Source: an uncultured Flavobacteriaceae bacterium | GTDB taxonomy: Bacteria > Bacteroidota > Bacteroidia > Flavobacteriales > Flavobacteriaceae | Assembly: GCA_913065125.1 (NCBI GenBank) | Contig: CAJYAG010000001.1 | Span: 1 to 64,000, forward strand | Direction: 5' to 3' | DNA length: 64,000 nt | Shown: piece after piece, positions 17,630-25,669 of the stretch | Position numbering within the stretch: position 1 is the stretch's first letter | Layout of the letters: every line of letters begins with the position of its first letter | The notes under the pieces: generated by a model | The model's input: only the letters and a program-made list of their open reading frames with translations | Databases searched by the model: none | What the model was told of the DNA's origin: nothing | Translations under genes and position numbers: made by a program

Positions 17630-18760
17630 TTATTTTTTAATTCCGTTGTGTTTTTTTACAATTTCAACAACTTTATCAATTGGTAAAGATTTTACTTCGT
17701 GATGATCTCTTCCTTTTAACGTATTTGCAGCAAAAAGCGAATTTAATATTGCTTCTTCGGTTGCCTCAATAGTTGCTAAAAATAATGGAGAAATAATGCC
17801 ATTTCTTAATTCCTTTTTATCTAAAAACTGAGATTTACTATTGTGTGGAATTCTATTTTCTTTATCGGTAGAAACAGCAATTACATAATCGCCACTTCCG
17901 TTGGATGCAATTCCGCCTGTTTTTGCCAATCCCATCATTGCACGTTTTGCCAATCGCTCTAAATTTCTAGAACTCAAAGGCGCATCCGTCATCACAACAA
18001 TCATACAAGAACCATCAACATCATACGTAAAACTTCTTGGATAATTGTCTAATTCTTTTGCAACAGGAACACCATTTAATTCAAATACACCACCAAAATT
18101 TGTTTGTACCAAAACCCCCACTGTATATCCTCCATATTTTTCAGGAATCACTCTTGATGAAGTTCCAATTCCGCCTTTATAATTAAAACAAATTGTACCT
18201 GTTCCTGCACCAACATTTCCTTCGGCAACCATTCCTGGTTTTGCATTCTGAATGGCTTCTATTACGTGTTTTTCTGTTATATGTCTTCCTCTGATATCGT
18301 TTAAATAACCATCGTTCGTTTCTCCAACAACAGAATTTACAGAACTAACATTTTTGTTTTCAGGTTGATTTAAAGTATAAGTAATTAGTGCATTTGAAGC
18401 AACAGGAACACTCAATGTGTTTGTAAGAATAATAGGAGTTTCAATATTGCCTAATTCTTTAACTTGACTATAACCTGCAAGTTTTCCAAAACCATTTCCT
18501 AAATAAATTGCAGCCGGAACTTTATATTGAAATATATTATCTGAATGGGGTAAAATTGCTGTAACTCCAGTTCTAACATTGTCTCCTTTAATAATAGTAG
18601 TATGCCCCACTTTTACACCAAATACATCAGTAATTGCGTTGTTTTTTCCAGGCTTTAAAACGCCAACTTCAATACCGTAATCACGAACTCTTTTTTGTTG
18701 AGAGTATAAATCAGTTACCAATAAAAAAGCAATAATAAAGCAGGTTTTAAAAAGTTTCAT
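17630..18760 (-). CDS. P1-family (DmpA-like) peptidase, exported
   Basis: An N-terminal-nucleophile aminopeptidase of the DmpA/BapA family. It is made as a precursor that cleaves itself before a Ser. The likely site is Gly250-Ser251 in DVDGSCMIVVMTDAPL, followed by the conserved GLAKTGGIASNGSGDYVIA block. A signal peptide (MKLFKTCFIIAFLLVTDLYS) places it outside the cytoplasm. Family members remove D-amino acids or beta-amino acids from peptides; specificity here cannot be told. The length of 376 residues is normal. Confidence 0.9.
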   Translation of the reverse strand: MKLFKTCFIIAFLLVTDLYSQQKRVRDYGIEVGVLKPGKNNAITDVFGVKVGHTTIIKGDNVRTGVTAILPHSDNIFQYKVPAAIYLGNGFGKLAGYSQVKELGNIETPIILTNTLSVPVASNALITYTLNQPENKNVSSVNSVVGETNDGYLNDIRGRHITEKHVIEAIQNAKPGMVAEGNVGAGTGTICFNYKGGIGTSSRVIPEKYGGYTVGVLVQTNFGGVFELNGVPVAKELDNYPRSFTYDVDGSCMIVVMTDAPLSSRNLERLAKRAMMGLAKTGGIASNGSGDYVIAVSTDKENRIPHNSKSQFLDKKELRNGIISPLFLATIEATEEAILNSLFAANTLKGRDHHEVKSLPIDKVVEIVKKHNGIKK

Positions 18761-18833
18761 TTTAGGTAAATTTTAAAGTTTGTGATTGATGCTAAGTTAG
18801 GTAATTTATATATTATGATTTGTATTGAAAAAG

Positions 18834-18865
18834 AAAGAGGTTTCTAAAATTATAGAAACCTCTTT
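18834..18865 (-). terminator. Terminator downstream of the TonB-dependent receptor
   Basis: A perfect 13-bp stem (AAAGAGGTTTCTA at 18834-18846, TAGAAACCTCTTT at 18853-18865) with a 6-base loop lies 23 bases after the receptor's stop. T-rich sequence follows on the minus strand. Confidence 0.85.
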
Positions 18866-18888
18866 TTGATTATGTAATTTTAATTGAT

Positions 18889-21129
18889 TTATATTTTAAA
18901 ACTAACTCCCATGACAATATTTCTTCCTGCATTTAGGATTCCATCTGGTTTCAATCTTGATAAATGATGAATGTATTTGGTGTCAAATGCATTGTTTACA
19001 GAAATTGTAGTATTAAATTTTAAAGAATTCAACTCCACATCACCACCAAAACCAATAGAAACTAAATGGTATCCATCAGAAGCTGTTTCAAATAAGCCAA
19101 CATTTTCTTGAGACAATGTTGATGTTACTGTTAAGTTAGAATATCCGTTTTTTAACCAATTCTTAATGTTAAATTCTGTTCTAAAAGTATTTTTAAAAGT
19201 ATTGGCCGGAATTAAAGGTAGGTAATCTCCGTTTTGTTGTTTTCCGACAACCATTTCAAAACTACTCTCTAAATGCAACCAATCTATTGGATGCGGATGT
19301 AAATGAAATCCAAATTCTCCACCATATAATTTTGCATTGTGCTGTGTGTACTTAAAAACTGGTGCGTGATCTTCTATTGTTCCAGTCGGAGCTAAAAAGA
19401 TATAATCGTTTAAATGATTGTAAAAACCGTTGCCAAAAAACTCAATATGTGCAGTTTTATACTCTAATGAAAGATCTATTTGAACATTTTTTTCTGTGTC
19501 TAAATCTGCATTTCCTACTTCAAAACGATTCGTACCATGATGCACACCATTTGAAGTCAACTCTGCTAAATTGGGTGCTCTAAATCCGCTTGCAATATTA
19601 ATTCTAGTTGTCACTTTATTAAACAATGTAAATTTATATCCTAAAGAAGCAGTAAAACTTGTATAGTTTTTATCTAAAGGATTAAAAACATGCGAATCAC
19701 CATCATGAACAACAATATGTTTTTCGGTTTCTAGTTTTCTTGTATCAAAACGAATTCCCCCTTGTAAAGCTGAATTTTTAAACTGTTTATTGATGGTATA
19801 AAACACACCAATATCATTAATTTTTGCATTCGGAATTAACAACTCTTCTCCGAAGTTTTTGTTTTTTTGATACATTCCTTGAACTCCTAAAATACTTTCA
19901 ATACCGTTTTTAAAAGTGGGTAGATTGTATTTTATGTTATAGTTAAATGTTCTTAATTTTAATCGCAAAGCAGCTTCTTCTTCTCCGTGATGTTCTTCTC
20001 CTGCGTCATGTTCTTCAAACTCTTGTCTGTCATTAAAAATATAACCTAAATCAACATCTAATTTAGAATTCCCAAAAAAGAAATGATTATGCAAGCTTAA
20101 AATTTGGTTGTCTACTTTTTGAAAAGGCTCTTCTGGTGTGTAATCGGTAGATTGATTTCCAATGCCTTCTGTAATTCCTAAAACAGATCTATTTAAGTTG
20201 TATCTAAATTCGTTAGAATAACTATCTGAATTGTATCCAATGCCTATTTTAAAATCACTTTCTTTAAAGCGAGTATTTGTAACTCTTTGGTTATTTGGAG
20301 TTTTATAATCTGAATGTAAATTAGAGCTCATTCGTCCTAACAACTTCCATTTTTCTGCAGAACTTTTAAATCCGACAGAAGTATTACTTCCTAAAGTATT
20401 GCTATAAAATTGTTGATTTACAAATCCGTTTGTGGTATTTGTTGCAGCAAAACGTTCAGGATTTAAATACAAAACACCACCCAAAGCATCAGATCCGTAG
20501 AGTAGTGAAGCAGGACCTTTTATTACTTCAACACTTTCTACTCCGCCATCGTTTAACCCTAAACCATGCTCGTCTCCAAATTGTTGATTTTCTAAACGAA
20601 CTCCTTGTGCATAGACCAAAACTCTATTGCCGCTTAAACCTCTAATTACTGGTTTCCCTATAGAAGTTCCGGTAGAAATTTGCGAAACTCCCGCTAGTTT
20701 TTGTAATCCGGCCATTAATGTTGGCGAACCAGTTCTTTTAATTGATGTAGCAGTTAATCGTTCTACTTTCATTACATTTTCTGACTGTAATTTATTAAAA
20801 GGGGTTGAGATAATTACTTCGTCAATTGTAAAAACAGATTCTTGTAAAAAGATATTTAAGTGTACGTTTTTAGAGTTAAACTCTATTGTTTTAGTTTGAG
20901 TTTCAAAACCAATAAAAGAGAAAGAAATTTTTACTTTTCCATTGGGTAAATTCTTTAATAAAAACTTTCCGTTATCGTCTGTAATAGTTCCTTTGTGATA
21001 TTCTGTAGTATAAATTTCAACGCCAACTAATGGCTCATTATGAATATCTGTAACGGTTCCTGATAAATTATTTTGTGCTGTAATAGATAGGCAGCCTAAG
21101 AATAACAAGGCTTTTATGATTATTTTCAT
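18889..21129 (-). CDS. TonB-dependent outer-membrane receptor, probably for a metal
   Basis: A 746-residue receptor: signal peptide, a carboxypeptidase-regulatory-like domain (GTVTDIHNEPLVGVEIYTTE), a plug domain (SGNRVLVYAQGVRLENQQFGDEHG) and a beta barrel ending in an aromatic-like strand (VMGVSFKI). An extracellular loop is rich in His and Glu (EEHDAGEEHHGEEE), which points to a zinc, copper or similar cation rather than a carbohydrate. There is no SusD gene nearby. The gene upstream encodes a small secreted His/Cys-rich protein and the next a TerC-like protein, all on the same strand. Metal specificity is inference. Confidence 0.9.
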   Translation of the reverse strand: MKIIIKALLFLGCLSITAQNNLSGTVTDIHNEPLVGVEIYTTEYHKGTITDDNGKFLLKNLPNGKVKISFSFIGFETQTKTIEFNSKNVHLNIFLQESVFTIDEVIISTPFNKLQSENVMKVERLTATSIKRTGSPTLMAGLQKLAGVSQISTGTSIGKPVIRGLSGNRVLVYAQGVRLENQQFGDEHGLGLNDGGVESVEVIKGPASLLYGSDALGGVLYLNPERFAATNTTNGFVNQQFYSNTLGSNTSVGFKSSAEKWKLLGRMSSNLHSDYKTPNNQRVTNTRFKESDFKIGIGYNSDSYSNEFRYNLNRSVLGITEGIGNQSTDYTPEEPFQKVDNQILSLHNHFFFGNSKLDVDLGYIFNDRQEFEEHDAGEEHHGEEEAALRLKLRTFNYNIKYNLPTFKNGIESILGVQGMYQKNKNFGEELLIPNAKINDIGVFYTINKQFKNSALQGGIRFDTRKLETEKHIVVHDGDSHVFNPLDKNYTSFTASLGYKFTLFNKVTTRINIASGFRAPNLAELTSNGVHHGTNRFEVGNADLDTEKNVQIDLSLEYKTAHIEFFGNGFYNHLNDYIFLAPTGTIEDHAPVFKYTQHNAKLYGGEFGFHLHPHPIDWLHLESSFEMVVGKQQNGDYLPLIPANTFKNTFRTEFNIKNWLKNGYSNLTVTSTLSQENVGLFETASDGYHLVSIGFGGDVELNSLKFNTTISVNNAFDTKYIHHLSRLKPDGILNAGRNIVMGVSFKI

Positions 21130-21186
21130 GTATTGTATTTTTTATTGTTGTATTAAAATGTTTTGTCAATAGTAAATCGACAGAAT

Positions 21187-21462
21187 TTAAGAAACAATAA
21201 AAAATGGTGGGCCTCGAGTGGTTTTTTTGGAGATAAATTCAACAACTTTTACTTGTGGTTTTTTAGAATAAAGAGTTGTGTAGTAATGTTGTGGAATTAC
21301 ATCAAAATTAGAAGGAAAGTCTACTGATACTGTTTGTAATTGTCTATGTAAAAGAGTACAGTCTAAATCTTTTTCGTGTATGTGAGTAACATCAACAGAA
21401 ACACAAACTGCATGTTTGTGATTTTCTAAAGTGTGTGCTAATTGTATTATTGACGGAGTCAA
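21187..21462 (-). CDS. Small secreted His/Cys-rich protein, partner of the TonB receptor
   Basis: Read from a TTG at 21462 it gives 91 residues with clustered metal ligands (HTLENHKHAVC, THIHEKDLDC, LLHRQ) and a C-terminal TRGPPFFIVS. The frame continues upstream to 21537 and encodes a good signal peptide (IKKLKKHIILFSVFLILTPS), so the TTG lies inside the signal sequence. No ATG, GTG or TTG exists in that upstream part; the nearest match to a normal MKK start is an ATC at 21508-21510. Small proteins with a terminal RxPP-like motif next to metal receptors are common in Bacteroidota and remain uncharacterised. The true start is unresolved. Confidence 0.65.
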   Translation of the reverse strand: MTPSIIQLAHTLENHKHAVCVSVDVTHIHEKDLDCTLLHRQLQTVSVDFPSNFDVIPQHYYTTLYSKKPQVKVVEFISKKTTRGPPFFIVS

Positions 21463-21514
21463 TATTAAAAATACACTAAAAAGGATGATATGTTTTTTTA
21501 ACTTTTTGATTGTT

Positions 21515-22282
21515 TTATTTTCTTTTTTTTCTAACTTTCATATTCAATGCTTCAACACCTAATGAAAAAGCGATCGCAAAATATAAATATCCTTTTGGAA
21601 TAGCTCCTATAGAATTGTTAAAAATTTCAGTATTTGCTAAATGTGCTCCTTCGGTGATTAACATAAACCCAATTAAAATCAAAAAAGATAGTGCAAGCAT
21701 TTGTACTGTTGGATGATTATTAACAAAGCGTCCAACAGGATTTGCAAAAATCATCATAATTAACATTGAAATAACTACGGCAGTTATCATAATTATTAAA
21801 GCCCCGTTTACGCCATTTGTCATACCAACTGCAGTTAAAACCGAATCAAAAGAAAAAACGATATCAATTAAAACAATTTGAACAATTACTTTTGATAAAG
21901 TAGTTGCTGTTTTTTTTGTAGTAGCATCTTGCGTTGTACCTTCTACTTTATGATGTATTTCACTGGTGCTTTTATACAAAAGGAAAATTCCCCCTAAAAT
22001 TAAAATGATACTTTGACCGGTAATTTCTGTAGATAACCAAGAAGTATGAATGCTAAAAAAGGGATCTTTCATTGCAATTAAATAAGAAACTCCAAGTAAC
22101 AAAATAATTCTAAAAATCATGGCTAAGACAAGGCCAATATTTGTTCCTTTACGCTGCTGTTCTTTTGGTAATTTACTGGTTGCAATTGAAATAAAAACAA
22201 TATTATCTATTCCTAAAACAATTTCTAAAAAGGTTAGCGTTAATAGTGCAACCCAAGTATCAATATCTGCAAAAATTTCCAT
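21515..22282 (-). CDS. TerC-family integral membrane protein
   Basis: A 255-residue protein with about seven membrane segments and the TerC hallmarks: EIVLGIDNIVFISI near residue 20 and DIVFSFDSVLTAVGM in the middle, each with Asp residues in the membrane. Family members are linked to tellurite resistance and, in several bacteria, to manganese export or to metallating secreted proteins. Its start overlaps the stop of the lipoprotein gene upstream by one base. Location beside a probable metal receptor supports a metal-related role. Confidence 0.9.
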   Translation of the reverse strand: MEIFADIDTWVALLTLTFLEIVLGIDNIVFISIATSKLPKEQQRKGTNIGLVLAMIFRIILLLGVSYLIAMKDPFFSIHTSWLSTEITGQSIILILGGIFLLYKSTSEIHHKVEGTTQDATTKKTATTLSKVIVQIVLIDIVFSFDSVLTAVGMTNGVNGALIIMITAVVISMLIMMIFANPVGRFVNNHPTVQMLALSFLILIGFMLITEGAHLANTEIFNNSIGAIPKGYLYFAIAFSLGVEALNMKVRKKRK

Positions 22283-22707
22283 TATTGTTTAACTTTATAT
22301 ACAGTGCCAGTTTGTTTGAATTTTGAAAAACCAATTTTAGCAGTAAAGCTATAAGAAGAATCTGTTACTTTATTGATGGTCACAAAAATTTTGTCTTTAT
22401 CTAAACTCGTTTTTGGACTTTTCATTCGTAAGCTATAAGAAAAGTTGTTTTTCCACTCAACAAACAGCGTGTCAATATGTTTTTCTGTACGTTGGTAAGA
22501 ACTACTATCTGTAGATATTTCTACAGTTTTTGTATATTCTTCTATTTGTAAACTATCTATTCTTGTAATAATTGTTTTGCTGTATCCTTTTCCTGCAGGA
22601 ATTTCAAAAACTCCAACTTTAAACTGATTGTTATTGTCAATAATAACAGGCTCTTTACAAGATGCAATACCTATTAAGACAAAAAGTGCGATGATTATTT
22701 TTTTCAT
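22282..22707 (-). CDS. Lipoprotein of unknown function
   Basis: A 141-residue lipoprotein (MKKIIIALFVLIGIASC, Cys17). The mature part (EIPAGKGYSKTIITRIDSLQIEEY, VEWKNNFSYSLRMKSPK, SYSFTAKIGFSKFKQTGTVYK) is a small beta-rich domain without a recognised family. It shares single-base overlaps with purB upstream and the TerC gene downstream, so the three are one operon. Confidence 0.75.
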   Translation of the reverse strand: MKKIIIALFVLIGIASCKEPVIIDNNNQFKVGVFEIPAGKGYSKTIITRIDSLQIEEYTKTVEISTDSSSYQRTEKHIDTLFVEWKNNFSYSLRMKSPKTSLDKDKIFVTINKVTDSSYSFTAKIGFSKFKQTGTVYKVKQ

Positions 22708-24050
22708 TATATTCCTGTAAAATTAGCTGGTGTGATAACTTTTAATTCTTTTTTTATGGCGTCAGAAACGGCTAAAGTATCAATAAAATCTGCAATCGAT
22801 TTTTGGGTAATCTTTTCGTTAGTTCTTGTCAATCCTTTTAAGGCTTCATACGGATTTGGATAGGCTTCTCTTCGTAGAATTGTCTGAATTGCTTCTGCAA
22901 CTACAGCCCAATTATTCTCTAGATCTTGCTCAAACTTTTCTTTGTTTAGCAATAATTTATTCAATCCTTTTAAGGTTGATGTAAATCCAATTAATGTGTG
23001 TCCAAACGGAACGCCAACATTTCTTAAAACGGTACTGTCTGTTAAATCTCTTTGCAATCTAGAAATAGGAAGCTTTGCAGCTAAGTGCTCAAACAATGCA
23101 TTTGCAATTCCTAAATTTCCTTCTGAGTTTTCAAAATCAATCGGATTTACTTTATGTGGCATTGCAGAAGAACCAATTTCTCCAGCTTTAATTTTTTGTT
23201 TGAAATAATCCATCGCAACATAAGTCCAAATATCTTTGTCTAGATCTAAGATAATGGTGTTGATTCTTTTTAGACAATCAAACAAAGAAGCCATATAATC
23301 GTAATGCTCAATTTGTGTGGTTGGAAACGAATGATGTAAACCTAATTTTTCTTCAACAAAACGAGTTCCAAAAGCTTTCCAATCTATAGTTGGATACGCA
23401 ACATGATGCGCATTGTAATTTCCTGTAGCGCCACCAAATTTTGCTGCATTTGGTATGTTTTCTAGAGTTTTAAATTGCTCGTGTAAACGTACTGCAAATA
23501 CATTAATTTCTTTTCCTAAACGAGTTGGAGAAGCAGGCTGACCATGCGTTCTTGCCAACATAGAAACATCGCTCCATTCAACAGAAAGTTCTTCTATTTT
23601 TTTTACAAGTTCTTTGTACGAAGGAATATAAGCTCCTTCGATAGCATCTTTTATTGAGAGCGGAATTGCAGTATTATTAATGTCTTGTGAAGTTAATCCG
23701 AAGTGAATAAACTCTTTGTACTTCAACAAATTTAATTTGTCAAATTCTTCTTTGATAAAATACTCAACCGCTTTAACATCGTGGTTGGTAACCTTTTCAA
23801 TGTCTTTAATTTTCTGAGCATCTTCAGTAGAAAAGTTGGTGTATATTTTTCTTAAATCAACAAACAAATCGGTGTTAAAATCACTCAGTTGAGGTAACGG
23901 AATTTCGCACAACGCAATAAAGTATTCGATTTCTACTTTTACGCGATATTTTATCAAAGATTCTTCAGAATAATAATCAGCTAATTTTACTACTTTATTT
24001 CTATATCTTCCATCAATAGGAGAGATGGCATTTAATTCAGATAAGTTCAT
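22707..24050 (-). CDS. purB: Adenylosuccinate lyase
   Basis: PurB catalyses two fumarate-releasing steps of purine synthesis (SAICAR to AICAR, adenylosuccinate to AMP). The sequence has N-terminal ISPIDGRYRNKV, the TSQDINNTAIPLS block, the catalytic His region (ARTHGQPASPTRLGKE) and the fumarase-superfamily signature GSSAMPHKVNPIDFENSEGN. At 447 residues it is like E. coli PurB. It heads the operon with the lipoprotein and TerC genes. Confidence 0.97.
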   Translation of the reverse strand: MNLSELNAISPIDGRYRNKVVKLADYYSEESLIKYRVKVEIEYFIALCEIPLPQLSDFNTDLFVDLRKIYTNFSTEDAQKIKDIEKVTNHDVKAVEYFIKEEFDKLNLLKYKEFIHFGLTSQDINNTAIPLSIKDAIEGAYIPSYKELVKKIEELSVEWSDVSMLARTHGQPASPTRLGKEINVFAVRLHEQFKTLENIPNAAKFGGATGNYNAHHVAYPTIDWKAFGTRFVEEKLGLHHSFPTTQIEHYDYMASLFDCLKRINTIILDLDKDIWTYVAMDYFKQKIKAGEIGSSAMPHKVNPIDFENSEGNLGIANALFEHLAAKLPISRLQRDLTDSTVLRNVGVPFGHTLIGFTSTLKGLNKLLLNKEKFEQDLENNWAVVAEAIQTILRREAYPNPYEALKGLTRTNEKITQKSIADFIDTLAVSDAIKKELKVITPANFTGI

Positions 24051-24075
24051 TTTAGATATGTTGTGTTGTCTTTGG

Positions 24076-24083
24076 CAAAAATA
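24076..24083 (-). promoter_or_regulatory. Candidate -7 box of the purB promoter
   Basis: The minus strand reads TATTTTTG, matching TAnnTTTG, 26 bases before the purB ATG. No convincing -33 TTG at proper spacing was seen. Confidence 0.4.
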
Positions 24084-24113
24084 CAGTTTTAAAGAAACTT
24101 TTGTCGTGTAATT

Positions 24114-24695
24114 TTAGATTTTTTGACGCTTTTTTATCAGCGATAAAATATAGGTTCCTCTTGCTTTACAACCTTTACTTTCTTTTATAATTTTTGTGCT
24201 AATTAAATGCTCTAATTCTGGATGAATCCACTCTTTTTGCAATCCAAATAAATATAAAGTGGTCATTGTATACGCTCTAACAGCAATTTTTTGCGGAGTA
24301 ATTAACCAATCGAATCCAGTTTCTACAATCGTATCAATTTGTTGATTGGTTAAGGTTTTTTGAAATTCGTTTTCAGGTTTTGAAGTGTATTCAGTAGCAA
24401 TTTGTTCGCAAATTTTTGCACAAGGTCTTATGGCGCTATCAAAATGCAATTTAGAAATATTTTGTGTAAAATCTTCTAAATGTGGCAACATCCAACGTAC
24501 ATTTCCGTGTGTGCAAATCCATTCTAAAATCCATGCAGCTTTTATAGAAATTTTATCATCTACCTCAAAAGTTAAAGAAACCAGGTGTTTAAATAATTCT
24601 TTATTGTTGTACACAATATTTGCTATCTTATTTCTGTTTTCTCTTTTAGCATTTTCCATGGATTGTAATGCTGAAACTAAAAAATCTTTATTCAT
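24114..24695 (-). CDS. HEAT-like helical protein of unknown function
   Basis: A 193-residue, almost wholly helical protein with no signal peptide. Segments such as ISIKAAWILEWICTHGNVRWMLPHLEDF and KIAVRAYTMTTLYLFGLQKEWIHPEL look like HEAT-type helix pairs. Homologues commonly lie next to purB in Flavobacteriaceae and are sometimes misnamed adenylosuccinate lyase because of that. It has none of the lyase motifs. Function unknown. Confidence 0.78.
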   Translation of the reverse strand: MNKDFLVSALQSMENAKRENRNKIANIVYNNKELFKHLVSLTFEVDDKISIKAAWILEWICTHGNVRWMLPHLEDFTQNISKLHFDSAIRPCAKICEQIATEYTSKPENEFQKTLTNQQIDTIVETGFDWLITPQKIAVRAYTMTTLYLFGLQKEWIHPELEHLISTKIIKESKGCKARGTYILSLIKKRQKI

Positions 24696-24710
24696 AAAAG
24701 CATAGTTGCG

Positions 24711-24718
24711 TATCTTTG
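24711..24718 (+). promoter_or_regulatory. Candidate -7 box upstream of the MORN-like gene
   Basis: TATCTTTG matches TAnnTTTG and ends 16 bases before the ATG at 24734. A longer in-frame TTG start would fall inside this box, so the ATG is favoured. Confidence 0.5.
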
Positions 24719-24733
24719 CTAGATAATTGTTTG

Positions 24734-25456
24734 ATGATGATAAATATAAAAAGACTATTTTTTGTTGGTATCCTTTTTTCGTTTTTTTTAAACGGAAATG
24801 CTGCTGTTGCTCAAAAATACAATCAGTTTGATAAAAACAAAAAGAGAACTGGTCCTTGGAAAAAATATTATACGACCAATAAGAGAATTAAATATACAGG
24901 GCAGTTTGAAAACGGTAAAGAAGTAGGAACGTTTAAGTTTTACAGCATTAAATATTCTACCTATCCAGAAGCTATTAAAATCTTTAAAAAAGATTCTGAC
25001 TCTATCGATGTAAAGTATTTGTTTGACAATGGAAAAACAAGAGTAATCGGAGCATTTTTAGGTAAAAAAAGAGTGGGGAAATGGACGTATTTCTACAAAA
25101 AAGGAACTGTTTTTTCAGAAGAATTTTACGTTGATGGAAAACTAGAAGGAAAAGTGACGGTCTATTTTGAATCGAACGGAAAGAAAGCAGAAGTATCTGA
25201 ATATAAAAATGGTTTGTTACACGGCGTTTCTAAAAAATATTCTGACAAAGAAGTATTAATTGAAGAAGTGTTGTTTGAAAATGGTTTGGCAAACGGACTT
25301 GCAAAATACTTTGAGTTAAGTGGAAATCTTAAAGAACGTGGCCTTTATAAAGACGGAAAACGCATTGGCAAATGGGAATTTTATCTAGATGGAGAACTTG
25401 CAACCGATAAAGAAAGAAAAGAATCCTTGAAAAATACAATCAAGAATAAAAATTAA
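24734..25456 (+). CDS. MORN/YwqK-repeat secreted protein
   Basis: A 240-residue protein with a signal peptide (FVGILFSFFLNGNAAVAQ) and a body of YwqK/MORN-variant repeats: GPWKKYYTTNKRIKYTGQFENG, GKWTYFYKKGTVFSEEFYVDG, LEGKVTVYFESNGK, LHGVSKKYSDK and GLAKYFELSGN, with a final GKWEFYLDGE. Family members are often labelled antitoxin components, but in Bacteroidota most are exported proteins of unknown role. There is no toxin gene beside it. Two adjacent ATG codons (24734, 24737) are possible starts. Confidence 0.85.
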   Translation: MMINIKRLFFVGILFSFFLNGNAAVAQKYNQFDKNKKRTGPWKKYYTTNKRIKYTGQFENGKEVGTFKFYSIKYSTYPEAIKIFKKDSDSIDVKYLFDNGKTRVIGAFLGKKRVGKWTYFYKKGTVFSEEFYVDGKLEGKVTVYFESNGKKAEVSEYKNGLLHGVSKKYSDKEVLIEEVLFENGLANGLAKYFELSGNLKERGLYKDGKRIGKWEFYLDGELATDKERKESLKNTIKNKN

Positions 25457-25480
25457 AAGACGTTTTTTATTTTCTCTTTC

Positions 25481-25559
25481 GTATTGAACGTAGTGGAGAG
25501 ATCTTTCACCAAGAATGATAAAGATTTCTCGATTTCGCTTCGCTTTACTCGAAATGACA
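25481..25559. repeat. Interspersed imperfect palindrome (TGTCATTTCGAG family)
   Basis: The gap between the MORN-like gene and mnmA contains GTAGTGGAGAGATCTTT, a short spacer, then GATTTCTCGATTTCGCTTCG and CGAAATGACA. The right arm is the reverse complement of the TGTCATTTCGAG...GAGAAATC type seen elsewhere in this window. A short minus-strand open frame across it is not a gene. Confidence 0.7.
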
Positions 25560-25643
25560 TATCGTTGAGCCAACTAAAGAATACATAACTTTTTCTTATC
25601 AATACATCAGTAAATTCAATGTGTTAATCTCCCAATTGATTTG

Positions 25644-25651
25644 TATCTTTG
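25644..25651 (+). promoter_or_regulatory. Candidate -7 box of the mnmA promoter
   Basis: TATCTTTG matches TAnnTTTG and lies 18 bases before the mnmA ATG at 25670. The -33 half is weak. The longer in-frame TTG start would overlap this box. Confidence 0.5.
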
Positions 25652-25669
25652 CAGTCAATTTTATTAAAA

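Noticed and set aside
24734..25456. Toxin-antitoxin system based on the YwqK label
   Set aside because: The protein has a signal peptide and no toxin gene is adjacent; the antitoxin name of the family is not supported here.
25385..25573. A 62-codon minus-strand open frame
   Set aside because: It lies across an interspersed palindromic repeat and the end of the MORN-like gene; its residues just translate the repeat arms.
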